A stretch of DNA of 64,000 nt from Oligoflexia bacterium (GTDB lineage: Bacteria; Bdellovibrionota; Bacteriovoracia; Bacteriovoracales; Bacteriovoracaceae): positions 1 through 64,000 of the forward strand of contig JAAEST010000020.1 of assembly GCA_024229115.1 (NCBI GenBank), written 5' to 3'. The notes below the pieces were generated by a model. It did no database searches and was not told where the DNA came from. It saw nothing but the letters and a program-made list of their open reading frames with translations. How positions within the stretch are numbered: the stretch's first letter is position 1; each line of letters begins with the position of its first letter. The position numbers and the translations under genes were made by a program. Positions 27,149 through 36,056 of the stretch are shown here, one piece after another.

Positions 27149-27889
27149 ATGGAACTGAAAAGAAAACCTCGTGGAGACAAAACTTATCGCGGGGCTTACA
27201 AGTATTTAAAAGGTGAAACTGTCTACTGCGAAGAGGAATTCGAGGTTTACAGGGACAGAAAAGAGCTAGGAATGAGCTTCTTTGCGACCATCCATAGTCG
27301 CGTTGCGACAGGAGAATTGCTCACCTATTATATCGATTATCAAATCAATAAAGAGTATATCCCGCAAAGTGTTTATATCGAGAAAACTCTTGGTAAAGAG
27401 GTTGTAACAGAACTCTTTACTTTTGATGGCCGTAAGAACCTCCTCGACTATGTATTTGTTAGTGCGAATGGAGATAGAGAACATCATGCCATCAACACAA
27501 GTCCAAAGTTCTTTATTGCCACTCCTGCTGCGTGCACGAGTATGATTTTTTTAAAATCAAAGAAAGAGGATACTACTGGTAAAAATTATTACAATGTTAT
27601 TCAAAGTCATAATCAATGGAAGTTTGAGAAGATTCCAGACAGTGTAAATCTTGGCCTAGAAAGAATGTCAGCAACAGGAGTTAATCTCAATATTGAAGGA
27701 AGCAATCTTCAGGCCATCGAATACAAAGTTTTTGACCCTAAAGAATTCGAAGATATTGAGGATCAAAATCAACTTCGAAACCTTAGAGTTCATGTTTCAA
27801 AATACGCAACGATCCCATATATGATCAAATCAAGTGATGATATCAAAATTCAAGTTAAATACTTAAATGACCTTGATCGTGATAACTAG
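27149..27889 (+). CDS. Conserved hypothetical protein, mainly beta
   Basis: A 246-residue soluble protein without signal peptide or membrane helix. It has a regular alternation of short hydrophobic strands and charged loops, suggesting a beta-barrel or lipocalin-like fold ('ELLTYYIDYQINKEYIPQSVYIEK', within which 20 residues show strand-turn-strand). I do not recognise a family. It starts 54 bases from the divergent ion channel gene, with no clear ribosome-binding site. It converges with the helicase gene and overlaps its end by 35 bases. Confidence 0.6.
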   Translation: MELKRKPRGDKTYRGAYKYLKGETVYCEEEFEVYRDRKELGMSFFATIHSRVATGELLTYYIDYQINKEYIPQSVYIEKTLGKEVVTELFTFDGRKNLLDYVFVSANGDREHHAINTSPKFFIATPAACTSMIFLKSKKEDTTGKNYYNVIQSHNQWKFEKIPDSVNLGLERMSATGVNLNIEGSNLQAIEYKVFDPKEFEDIEDQNQLRNLRVHVSKYATIPYMIKSSDDIKIQVKYLNDLDRDN

Positions 27890-30815
27890 AATCAGTGGAA
27901 GATTCTTCTTCAGAATGCGATTCAATAAACTCATAAATATTTTCACAGGCTTCTTCCAAAGAAGCCTTTTTTAATTCATAAGGTTCCATCATTCGTACTA
28001 ACTTTTCCATCGTGCGGCCTTTCCACTTCTTAATTCGTGAATCAACCACAACTACTCCTCCAATATCCCCTTCTCGACGAATCAAGCGTCCTAGTTTTTG
28101 GTGAAGCTTACGAGTTCGATGTGCCAAATAGTAATCAGTAAATTCATTTCCAATATGAGCATCGTAGAAATCACGACGATCATTGATTACCTTATCTATT
28201 CTAAGATCAGGAATTTTGTCGATGAAAACAAATTGTAACTTCTCACCAGGAATATCAATCCCTTCCCCAAAGGATTCCATCCCCATTAAGATTCCATGTT
28301 CATCTTTTTTAAATTCTTCAACGACATTGGCACCCATCCCTTGAATATAGAGATTGATCTTCCCTTCGAATTCCTTGAGAAGAATTTCTCGGGCAACTTC
28401 AAAACGGGCCTTGGCCGAATAAAGAAGAAGAGTGCGTCCGTGAAGCTTCTTAATTAATTCAATCACAGGCTTTAATGTATCTTGAACAAAGTTTTGTTGA
28501 TAGAAACCTGGAACATCATCACAAACATAGACACGTGTTGTTTTCTTATAATCATATGGAGCTGGTAGAAAGAGTCCACTCTTAAAGCGTCTTTCTGGTT
28601 CTAAATAACTATAACCAGTCGCCCATTCTACCCCTTTAATTCCTTGATCACCGTGAGCATTTCCAAGAGTTGCTGAAGTATAAACCACAGAACTTGAAGT
28701 GCTTAAGAGTTGATCATGAAGCATCTTCCCTACATTGATAGGAGAAGAACTTAAAAGGAACCCATGCTTCTCATGGTATTTCACAGTATGTGTATAACCT
28801 TCTTTATTTTCCATCAGTACTTCAAGGGCCACCTGAAGATCATCTAGCTGACCAGTGAAAGTCTCAAAGCGAGTAAGTGCGATGGCATCTTGATCATCTT
28901 CGAGATCTTTAACTTCCCAACGAGAAACATAAGGAAGAAGATCACTGCTGAAATTTTGAACAATGAACTTAAGAGAATCAAGATGATTGAAAATTGATTG
29001 CCCTAGTTGATCATTCACTTTCTGCCCGTTAATCATCGGAAGCTCATTCCAAAATGTATCAGTATAACGAGGCATCTTTTTAAAATAAGTTTCAAATTGA
29101 TCTGGTAGCGGATCAAGATGTTCTTTCATCATTTGAGCTGTTTCATAAGCTCTTTCTCTAAGCTTTGTAATCTCAGGAGTACTCGCTCCTGGCTCATGTT
29201 CAAAACGAGAAAGTAAGTAGAATAAACTTCCGACACCTTGAAGATTAGAAAGTGTTTTAATCAAACCTTGGAGATCATCTGAAGTTACTTCATAAGAAAA
29301 CGCTCTGGTCGTTTCTTCTTCAATTTTATGGGCCTCATCCACAAGGACATGAGCAGGTCTTGGAAAAGACCTTGGCCATGAAAACATCAATGAATGGTTC
29401 CCAACGATAATATCTGAATCCTTCGCTTCACGAAGACCTCGAATATAACTACAGTCTTGATGGAAAGGACACTTATTCCCTGTACACGCTCTAAAGTCGA
29501 CAGCGAGATTCTTTTCTTTCTCTCTAAAGCTTTCATTCTTTATTTTAAAAGAGAAAGGAAGATCATCACGAAGAATGGCCTTTTCTTCACTTACTCTTGA
29601 GTTATGAAAGAAGAGCATTTCAAAATACATATCAGTGAAACGCTGATCGAAATCTCTTCCACTAAAAAGAAGGTCCTCTTCATCCATGGATTCTCTAAAG
29701 AGAAGCTCGCACATATGATTTGAACTTCCCACTAACCTTTTAATCTTAAGTTCTGAATTATCTAGCCCAATTAATTTTCGAAGCTGAGGAATATCTTTAC
29801 TCATCGCCTGTTGCTGAAGAGTTTTCGTCCCCGTGGCCACAAGAACTTGCTTCTTTTCTTCTAAGCAGAACATACTGGCCGGTAGTAAGTAACCTAGAGT
29901 CTTCCCAGTTCCCGTTGGAGCCTGAACAAGTCCATGAACATTATTCTTAAAACATTGCCCGACTCTTAGAGAAAGATCGACTTGAGACTTTCGATAACGA
30001 TAATGAGGGAATTTCTCTTTTACTTTTTCTTCATTACCTAAGATAGCTTGAATATTCTTTCCCGAGAAAGAAAGATCAAACTCCTGAGTGTAGTTTTCAA
30101 TGACTTCCCCAGTCTCTGCATTTTCAAAAGCAATCGCTTGATTAATATGCTTTTCGAGATCGAAGTCTATCTGCTCAGCAATTTCAAAGAGCTCGTCTTC
30201 ATAGAGATTAAAGAAGCGATAGAACCACCAACCCTTTACTTCATGCTTATTAAAAGAAGCATTAATGGTTTGATATTTAAGAGGATCTCTTTTGACCATT
30301 CCAGCCGCAATAAGAATAACTTTCAAAAGATCTAATGAATCTTGGAAACCACGGTGCTCTTCTTTTTCAGCTAAGCCCCAATCGACAATGAAGTTCTCTA
30401 ACTTAAGAGATGTCTTATAAGGAAAGAGCAGTGAGAGAAATGGAATTGAGTCAACAAACTCCTCACGATCATCTCCAGAATCTACGCCTATATCTTTTTG
30501 AACTTGGTCAAAATAATGGGTCAAGAAAACTTGTTCGAAGTCAGAGTTATGGGCAAGGATTTTATATCCATAGAGCTCCATCACATCATGCTCGATTCCT
30601 TCCCATGTTGGAGCTTTATGAACCATTTTATTGGTAATGCCTGTCAGTTTCTGAATAAAGTAACTAAGGTCTCCCTCGTAACGAACGAGGCTTGAGAATT
30701 TCTTCTCTAATTTAGTTCCATCAAAAGAAAGAAACCCAATATCAATAATTGAATCATTGGCAGGATCGATTCCTGTTGTTTCAATATCTAAGATGGCCCA
30801 TTGCCCTAATTCCAT
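27855..30815 (-). CDS. dinG: DnaQ exonuclease-DinG helicase fusion
   Basis: A protein of about 986 residues. The DEDDh 3'-5' exonuclease domain comes first; by numbering from the in-frame ATG at 30830 it has D15, E17, D98, H159 and D164. An XPD/DinG-type superfamily 2 helicase follows, with Walker A APTGTGKT (304-311) and DEAH (499-502). C374, C449, C454 and C460, with the C-x4-C-x5-C spacing, match the Fe-S cluster ligands of E. coli DinG. The ATG at 30815 is preferred because GGGGCG precedes it and the exonuclease strand follows directly. DinG enzymes unwind R-loops, forks and G-quadruplexes in repair. Confidence 0.88.
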   Translation of the reverse strand: MELGQWAILDIETTGIDPANDSIIDIGFLSFDGTKLEKKFSSLVRYEGDLSYFIQKLTGITNKMVHKAPTWEGIEHDVMELYGYKILAHNSDFEQVFLTHYFDQVQKDIGVDSGDDREEFVDSIPFLSLLFPYKTSLKLENFIVDWGLAEKEEHRGFQDSLDLLKVILIAAGMVKRDPLKYQTINASFNKHEVKGWWFYRFFNLYEDELFEIAEQIDFDLEKHINQAIAFENAETGEVIENYTQEFDLSFSGKNIQAILGNEEKVKEKFPHYRYRKSQVDLSLRVGQCFKNNVHGLVQAPTGTGKTLGYLLPASMFCLEEKKQVLVATGTKTLQQQAMSKDIPQLRKLIGLDNSELKIKRLVGSSNHMCELLFRESMDEEDLLFSGRDFDQRFTDMYFEMLFFHNSRVSEEKAILRDDLPFSFKIKNESFREKEKNLAVDFRACTGNKCPFHQDCSYIRGLREAKDSDIIVGNHSLMFSWPRSFPRPAHVLVDEAHKIEEETTRAFSYEVTSDDLQGLIKTLSNLQGVGSLFYLLSRFEHEPGASTPEITKLRERAYETAQMMKEHLDPLPDQFETYFKKMPRYTDTFWNELPMINGQKVNDQLGQSIFNHLDSLKFIVQNFSSDLLPYVSRWEVKDLEDDQDAIALTRFETFTGQLDDLQVALEVLMENKEGYTHTVKYHEKHGFLLSSSPINVGKMLHDQLLSTSSSVVYTSATLGNAHGDQGIKGVEWATGYSYLEPERRFKSGLFLPAPYDYKKTTRVYVCDDVPGFYQQNFVQDTLKPVIELIKKLHGRTLLLYSAKARFEVAREILLKEFEGKINLYIQGMGANVVEEFKKDEHGILMGMESFGEGIDIPGEKLQFVFIDKIPDLRIDKVINDRRDFYDAHIGNEFTDYYLAHRTRKLHQKLGRLIRREGDIGGVVVVDSRIKKWKGRTMEKLVRMMEPYELKKASLEEACENIYEFIESHSEEESSTDSSYHDQGHLSI

Positions 30816-30896
30816 AAATAAACGCCCCATTATTGAAGATTCGATAGATATCGAATATAACTTTGGTTAGTTTAAAACATTGACCAAAGAGTGGAA

Positions 30897-31277
30897 ATGG
30901 ACACTGCTGTAATATTTCAGATTCAATCATTTTTGATAATGGCCCTCATTTATTTTGGAGTCTACGTTCGAAAAAACAGATCGTTACACGTTAAGATCAT
31001 GGGTTCGGCGATCACTTGGGATATTATTCTTATCCTTCAAATTGAACTTTCGCGTAGTGCCATTATGAAGGCTTCTAAAGCAATGACCAACGCAATGTGG
31101 CTTAATATTCATGTTTCGATTGCTGTAGCGACAGTTCTTCTCTACTTCGCTCTCATCTATACCGGCAGAAAAATGTTAAACAATGAACATAGCATTCGAC
31201 CAAAACATAAGATTTTAGGCTTTAGTGCGCTAGTCTTTAGAACGTTAACATTTGCAACAAGCTTTCTAGCTGTTTAA
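30897..31277 (+). CDS. Four-helix membrane protein, DUF420-like
   Basis: A 126-residue membrane protein with four helices. The second half, 'NIHVSIAVATVLLYFALIYTG', then RPKHKILGF, has the paired His pattern seen in small haem-related or DUF420-type proteins. The ATG at 30897 (with AAAGAG upstream) is preferred to GTG 30891. It is 8 bases before bolA and probably the first gene of that operon. Confidence 0.5.
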   Translation: MDTAVIFQIQSFLIMALIYFGVYVRKNRSLHVKIMGSAITWDIILILQIELSRSAIMKASKAMTNAMWLNIHVSIAVATVLLYFALIYTGRKMLNNEHSIRPKHKILGFSALVFRTLTFATSFLAV

Positions 31278-31285
31278 GGATAATT

Positions 31286-31543
31286 ATGGATAACTTTCAA
31301 ATGGTAACTGACTTAATCACAACGAATATCACTGATGCTAAGGTGAGAGTTGATGATTTAACAGGAACTCAAGATCATTTAGGAATTTTAGTTATCTCTG
31401 AAGTTTTCGATGGAAAATCTCTTATCGAACAACATCAGATGATTATGGATATTTTAAAAGAAAAACTTAAAGAAGAAATTCACGCGGTTCAAATCAAAAC
31501 TCTAACACCAGAGAAAGCAAAGAAACGTGGTATTGAAATTTAA
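31286..31543 (+). CDS. BolA/IbaG-family protein
   Basis: An 85-residue single-domain BolA protein. The key stretch 'DHLGILVISEVFDGKSLIEQHQMI' (residues 30-50) has the conserved His, and the class II helix-turn-helix-like region follows, with 'VQIKTLTPEKAKKRG' at the end. BolA proteins form Fe-S-bridged complexes with monothiol CGFS glutaredoxins and take part in Fe-S delivery and iron regulation. The glutaredoxin is encoded 15 bases downstream. AAGGA precedes the ATG. Confidence 0.92.
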   Translation: MDNFQMVTDLITTNITDAKVRVDDLTGTQDHLGILVISEVFDGKSLIEQHQMIMDILKEKLKEEIHAVQIKTLTPEKAKKRGIEI

Positions 31544-31558
31544 TAGAAGGAGCCAAGC

Positions 31559-31954
31559 ATGAGTAACGATAATAATCCATTTAATATTTTAGGTAGTGAG
31601 AAAGTTCCTGAAGCAGGAGGAACGGCAATCACTGAAGAAAGTAAATCAGATGATATCAATGAAAGAATCAAAGCTCTTATTAATAGCTCTGATATTTTTC
31701 TTTTTATGAAAGGTGTTCCTGATTTCCCTCAGTGTGGTTTTTCGGCAAACGTTGTAGGTATCCTCAACGCCATGAATGCTAAGTACAACACTTTTGATAT
31801 TCTTACTGACATGGATATCAGACAAGGTGTTAAAGAATACGCGAACTGGCCAACTTACCCACAGCTTTATGTTAAAGGGAAAATGATTGGCGGTAACGAT
31901 ATCATCACTGAGCTTTATGAAGCTGGTGAACTTGAAGAAGCTCTTCAAGGATAA
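31559..31954 (+). CDS. grxD: Monothiol glutaredoxin, Grx4 type
   Basis: A 131-residue glutaredoxin with the CGFS active site (residues 59-62) in 'FMKGVPDFPQCGFSANVV', then 'WPTYPQLYVKGKMIGGNDII' with the Thr-Tyr-Pro cis-proline and glutathione-binding Gly-Gly. It has about 30 extra N-terminal residues compared with E. coli GrxD (115 residues). It carries 2Fe-2S clusters and pairs with BolA, encoded just upstream. AAGGAG precedes the ATG. Confidence 0.93.
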   Translation: MSNDNNPFNILGSEKVPEAGGTAITEESKSDDINERIKALINSSDIFLFMKGVPDFPQCGFSANVVGILNAMNAKYNTFDILTDMDIRQGVKEYANWPTYPQLYVKGKMIGGNDIITELYEAGELEEALQG

Positions 31955-31957
31955 TAC

Positions 31958-32614
31958 GTGAAAAGAATCTCTGCCTGTTTCATCTTCACTCTTGCTTTAA
32001 CATTTTCAGTACAAGCAAGTTTCTTAGTTGGAGTAGGCACAGATAAGAAAAGAGACTATTCAAAGAATCCCGTTATTTCTAAACGGGATTTTTTTCGCCT
32101 TCTCGAAAACTTTGAAAAACAATTCACTCCCCTCGCACTTACTTACGGTGACAAGCTCCATGTTCTTGGTGGTTGGAATGATCCAACGGCCGATATGGCC
32201 ATGAGCCGTCGCTGGGGAAATGATGCTCAAATTCTCGTCTATCGTGGAATGGCTCATCGTAAAGAATTATCAAAGAAAGGTCTTCTTCTCATTCTCTGTC
32301 ACGAACTTGGTCATCTCTATGGCGGAACTCCTCATACAACAATGGGAAAAAGTGTTGAAGGACAGGCCGATTACTGGGCAACAAATATTTGTCTTCCCCA
32401 AGTTTTACCAAACGATGACCATATGATTGCCATTAATGAAGTCGCTCACTTTTTGGCCAATAATTGGGATGAACCAATTCCTAATGAGCAAACACCTGAT
32501 CTCACTATCGTAGATGAAACTCTCAAGGTTCATCCAGCTCCACAATGTCGTTTTGATACTTATCTCGCGGGACTTAGAAAGCAGCCCCGCCCTCGTTGTT
32601 GGTTTGCGAATTAA
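31958..32614 (+). CDS. Secreted HExxH putative metalloprotease
   Basis: A 218-residue protein with a signal peptide (residues 1-20, cleavage after VQA). The zinc site HELGH (residues 115-119) is followed by EGQADYW at 134-140, where Glu134 is the expected third ligand of a gluzincin. Other contacts include Tyr121. The start is GTG, 3 bases after the glutaredoxin stop. It acts in the periplasm or outside. Its own substrate is unknown; a link to Fe-S biology is not implied by the sequence. Confidence 0.72.
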   Translation: MKRISACFIFTLALTFSVQASFLVGVGTDKKRDYSKNPVISKRDFFRLLENFEKQFTPLALTYGDKLHVLGGWNDPTADMAMSRRWGNDAQILVYRGMAHRKELSKKGLLLILCHELGHLYGGTPHTTMGKSVEGQADYWATNICLPQVLPNDDHMIAINEVAHFLANNWDEPIPNEQTPDLTIVDETLKVHPAPQCRFDTYLAGLRKQPRPRCWFAN

Positions 32615-32617
32615 TTC

Positions 32618-33634
32618 TTATTCAGAATAATCTTCATGCCCTGGAATATCTTCTGTTTCAGGTTCAATAATTGAAACACCTAAGTGAAGTATTCGAGTTC
32701 CGGCTTCACAATTTGGTCTGACGTTCTTACCAATCACAACGCCCGCACGATCAGCAACAATCTCTTCTTTGACCTGCCCAAAAACATCGTAAACATAAGC
32801 AATGACTTGCCCTTTTTTTACCTTATCAGCAAGCTTAGGAAGAACATCAACAATTCCTCCTTTCTTAGAATAGATCCAGTAAGAATGATCACAAACAACT
32901 CCATCTGTAATCATATCCTTCACTTCACCTTCGATCATTTCATAATGTCTCAGTGTATTTAGAATTCCTTCCAATGTTTCATCGATAAGCTGATGTTGAA
33001 AAGCGTTTGGATTTCCAATTTCGACAGTGATCGTAGGGATGCCATTCTCGTTGGCCCACGCTCTTAAAGTTCCGTCAGTATCATACTTTTGAACGATGAT
33101 CTGTGGATTTTGAAGATAGGCCAAAGTTCTCGTTTCCTCATTCTCAAGATCAGCTCTAATATAAAGACTATTCACTCTCCCATGACTGGCAGTATGGAGA
33201 TCTAAGAGATAATTAAACTTCTTCACAATTTTATGAAGAAAATTATAAGCATAAATCTGGCTTGAAGTACCAGATTCTTTTCCCGGCATAATACGATTCA
33301 AATCAACATTATCAGAGAAGTATCTTTGATTTCTTAAATAACCTGGAACATTACTAATTGGAATAAGAACTAGAGTTCCCTTTAATTTCTTAGGATCAAT
33401 TTCATCAATCAATTTAAAAATTGTAGAAATACCATTGAGCTCATCCCCATGAACTGCAGCAGTGACTCCAAAAACAGGTCCATCACTTACACCCTTAATA
33501 ACGATTGCAGGAATTCTCCAAGGAACACCTAGAGAGTTATCGGCAATATGAATATGACAACGATGAACTTCACCTTTTTCTAAAATAGAAAGGTCTAACT
33601 CATCTTTAGTTTTAATAATTAATACGTCACCCAT
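32618..33634 (-). CDS. AstE/AspA-type zinc deacylase (succinylglutamate desuccinylase/aspartoacylase family)
   Basis: A 338-residue cytoplasmic protein of the M14-like deacylase family. H62 and E65 (VHGDE) and the later LLDLHTASHG stretch give the zinc ligands, and 'TVEIGNPNAFQ' holds the catalytic Glu region. The C-terminal 90 residues ('GGIVDVLPKLADKVKKGQVIA') look like a barrel-sandwich hybrid, as in AspA-like enzymes. It probably removes an acyl or amide group from an amino-acid or peptide derivative. It follows an ATP-grasp-like gene by 9 bases. Confidence 0.82.
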   Translation of the reverse strand: MGDVLIIKTKDELDLSILEKGEVHRCHIHIADNSLGVPWRIPAIVIKGVSDGPVFGVTAAVHGDELNGISTIFKLIDEIDPKKLKGTLVLIPISNVPGYLRNQRYFSDNVDLNRIMPGKESGTSSQIYAYNFLHKIVKKFNYLLDLHTASHGRVNSLYIRADLENEETRTLAYLQNPQIIVQKYDTDGTLRAWANENGIPTITVEIGNPNAFQHQLIDETLEGILNTLRHYEMIEGEVKDMITDGVVCDHSYWIYSKKGGIVDVLPKLADKVKKGQVIAYVYDVFGQVKEEIVADRAGVVIGKNVRPNCEAGTRILHLGVSIIEPETEDIPGHEDYSE

Positions 33635-33643
33635 ATATTCCTC

Positions 33644-35068
33644 TTAAACCATGATCTCTTTTAAAAGAGATTCATCATTATCTAGTGATTTAAAAAGTTT
33701 CATTCTAAAAGCACCTTTCTTATTAATTAACTGTTGAGCCATTTTATCGATGGCCACAATTGTAAGAACACTTTGAATATACGCTTCAATTAAATCATCA
33801 ACACCTATACCAAGAGTGTTAAAATCTTTTTGATCCATCAACATCAATCGACTTGTATCTGAATCCCATTGATTCTCACCCTTTTTAACAGAAAGGTTTG
33901 TCCCTAAAACTTCCCAACTATTTTTTGGACATTCTGCCTCTAATGGTTTTAAGGCCCTTCGAGCATAAACAGCACATGGACTAAAACCTTTCGGACCTGA
34001 GTAAACCATCATCCTTAAATCGGCAATATAAATATGCCCTTTTTTATTAGGCACTGTCCCTACGTGGAAGTATTTGCCATGCTGACTAGTAGAACTCCAG
34101 TCATAGTGGCCAATCAGACTTTGAACAATAAATTGGTCATAAGTATATTCCTCACTCATGAACTTCTCTAACTCTTCTTCCGTTGTAATGGTATAGACCC
34201 CTTGCCCGGCATTGGAATAAGGGTTTTTAATAACGGCCTTACCTCCAAACTTCTGTACCCAAAGAGGAATCTCAAGCTTACTAACATCCTTAATCGTTTC
34301 AGGCATATTGATTTTAAGACCAGACTCTGCGATTTCTGAGTTAAATAATTCATAGGCCTTATTAGCAAGTAGCTTATTCCTTCCTCCTGCCAAGCAAGTC
34401 AAAGTAGAATTAAAAATAAGAGTCTTACTCGTTGTCGGAAGTCTGTTCCAAGGCTTTTGAGTCACATAGCGATAAGCAGCTCGAATCGGAATATCTTCGC
34501 CTTCATGATTTATAATGAGAACACCATTATCAAATTTAAGAAATTGCTCTTCATTGTTAAAGTGAGGAACCAGATAAACTTTTTCTCCCGTAAGGTCTGC
34601 AATTGTCTGAGCATAACCTGAAGTTTCCATAATATTCTTATCATAAATCACAGCAAGACCACCTTTAGGTAATCTCTTTTTCTTAATCGCTGGAAGAAAT
34701 GAATTTTCAATTAAATAACGATACCCTCTATGTTCATCAGCATCAGAACGAGGAGGCATTGACTTTTGTCCCGAGGGACATGAGTTTGTCTCAAGGACAA
34801 CCATTCTTCTGTTCCCTGCCTCTGTTGTTACATAGAACAAATCGGAACCACCCCAATAGAAATACTTCGTTTGATAAGCAAGTATTTCTTTAAGCTTTTC
34901 CACATCTACTTGTGGATTAAGATGACTATATCTTTTAATAATTCTTTTATGATCAAGATTGAAAAAGTGACTCACCATTGGGTGTAATTGAGAATTTAAT
35001 GCTTTCGGATAAAAATGATTTTCTTGTTCAAAATTATCTGGTTCAATGATTTCAATTTTTCTACTCAT
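33644..35068 (-). CDS. ATP-grasp-like ligase
   Basis: A 474-residue soluble protein. Residues 270-300 read 'FGGKAVIKNPYSNAGQGVYTI', the Lys-bearing strand and glycine-rich loop of an ATP-grasp fold, and 'GHIYIADLRMMVY' near 345-355 resembles its later Mg2+-binding segments. The first 150 residues are distinctive. ATP-grasp enzymes join a carboxylate to an amine through an acyl phosphate. Its ATG overlaps the LysR stop by one base and the deacylase follows, so the three genes act together. Substrate unknown. Confidence 0.6.
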   Translation of the reverse strand: MSRKIEIIEPDNFEQENHFYPKALNSQLHPMVSHFFNLDHKRIIKRYSHLNPQVDVEKLKEILAYQTKYFYWGGSDLFYVTTEAGNRRMVVLETNSCPSGQKSMPPRSDADEHRGYRYLIENSFLPAIKKKRLPKGGLAVIYDKNIMETSGYAQTIADLTGEKVYLVPHFNNEEQFLKFDNGVLIINHEGEDIPIRAAYRYVTQKPWNRLPTTSKTLIFNSTLTCLAGGRNKLLANKAYELFNSEIAESGLKINMPETIKDVSKLEIPLWVQKFGGKAVIKNPYSNAGQGVYTITTEEELEKFMSEEYTYDQFIVQSLIGHYDWSSTSQHGKYFHVGTVPNKKGHIYIADLRMMVYSGPKGFSPCAVYARRALKPLEAECPKNSWEVLGTNLSVKKGENQWDSDTSRLMLMDQKDFNTLGIGVDDLIEAYIQSVLTIVAIDKMAQQLINKKGAFRMKLFKSLDNDESLLKEIMV

Positions 35069-35934
35069 TATAATTCTCTCTTTAGTAACTTATACCCTAA
35101 TCCGTTATAATCTTTTTTTACAATTCCCCAAACTGAAGTTTGGAGTTCTTCTAACTCTCCTAAAACAACGACTTCTTTATCGTGACACATTCTATTTTTT
35201 GCGGCCTCAGGCACAATTGCAAAGGCCTTTTCATTGCGAACAATCACTTCAAATAAATCGATATCATCGGCTTCGCCAATTATTTTAGGGGTAATCCCAT
35301 TCTTAGAAAAGAATAATTCTATCTCAAACTTTAAGAATGAATCATTTGTATAATTAAAGAAAGGTAATTGATCTAAAGACTCCGGAAATCCTTTCTTATA
35401 TTTCTTAAACTTCTTATGAGCGACTGCAAAAGTTTTATTTATCCCTGCACGATGCGCATTCATCCCAGATGAAATACCTGACTTATCATCAGTAAAAACA
35501 ATATCAATATTTCCCTCTTCCAGTTCGGCTAAAAGTAAATGTCTTTCGTCTTCTCTTACATTCACAGAAACTTGTTCATTTTCAAATAATGGCAAAAGAT
35601 AATCATAGAGAAAGTATTGAGACATATAATGAGTTACACCAATATCAATCGTCTTCTTCGGTAGTCTAATTTTATTCCTCAGTCTCATAGTGAGTTCACT
35701 ACCAAGTTCAAATATTTTTTCGGCCTGCTTAAAAGCAAGCTGCCCTTCTTTTGTCAGAATGAGAGAGCGGTTTCTTCTTTCAAACAATTTGCAGTCAAAG
35801 AACTCTTCAAGAAGCTTAATCTGATCACTAATTGTTGGCTGAGTAACAAAGAGTTTTTCTGAGGCCCCCTTAATTGAACCTTCAATACAGACGACATAGA
35901 AATAGTATAAGTGGTTGAAATTAAGTCGATCCAT
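35068..35934 (-). CDS. LysR-family regulator (NhaR-like)
   Basis: A 288-residue protein. Residues 1-60 are the LysR winged helix-turn-helix ('FNHLYYFYVVCIEGSIKGAS', 'VTQPTISDQIKLLEEFF', 'LFERRNR'). The style, especially LNFNHLYYF, is that of NhaR, the Na+-responsive activator. The rest is a periplasmic-binding-fold effector domain. It is the first gene of the operon with the ATP-grasp and deacylase genes. A tandem 12-base repeat overlaps its start codon. Confidence 0.88.
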   Translation of the reverse strand: MDRLNFNHLYYFYVVCIEGSIKGASEKLFVTQPTISDQIKLLEEFFDCKLFERRNRSLILTKEGQLAFKQAEKIFELGSELTMRLRNKIRLPKKTIDIGVTHYMSQYFLYDYLLPLFENEQVSVNVREDERHLLLAELEEGNIDIVFTDDKSGISSGMNAHRAGINKTFAVAHKKFKKYKKGFPESLDQLPFFNYTNDSFLKFEIELFFSKNGITPKIIGEADDIDLFEVIVRNEKAFAIVPEAAKNRMCHDKEVVVLGELEELQTSVWGIVKKDYNGLGYKLLKREL

Positions 35935-35957
35935 AGGTTTATCCTTAGGTTTTTCCT
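35934..35957 (-). promoter_or_regulatory. Tandem 12-base repeat at the LysR gene start
   Basis: TAGGTTTATCCT (35934-35945) and TAGGTTTTTCCT (35946-35957) are adjacent copies differing in one base. Each is itself a dyad, AGG...CCT. The first includes the first base of the LysR start codon. Two more CCTAA words lie further upstream (35977 and 36023 areas). An autoregulatory LysR site is likely, and it could also control the divergent gene at 36057. Confidence 0.5.
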
Positions 35958-36056
35958 AATTATATCACGAAATAAAACGATTTTACCTAAATTTAATTTC
36001 AGCCGATAATTATCCAAAATAACCTAATAGTGGGTTTTAAAAAAGAGAGTTTAGAA

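Noticed and set aside
32614-32628. ATTCT...AGAAT dyad between two convergent genes as a terminator
   Set aside because: Only 5 AT-rich pairs and no T-run; too weak to call.
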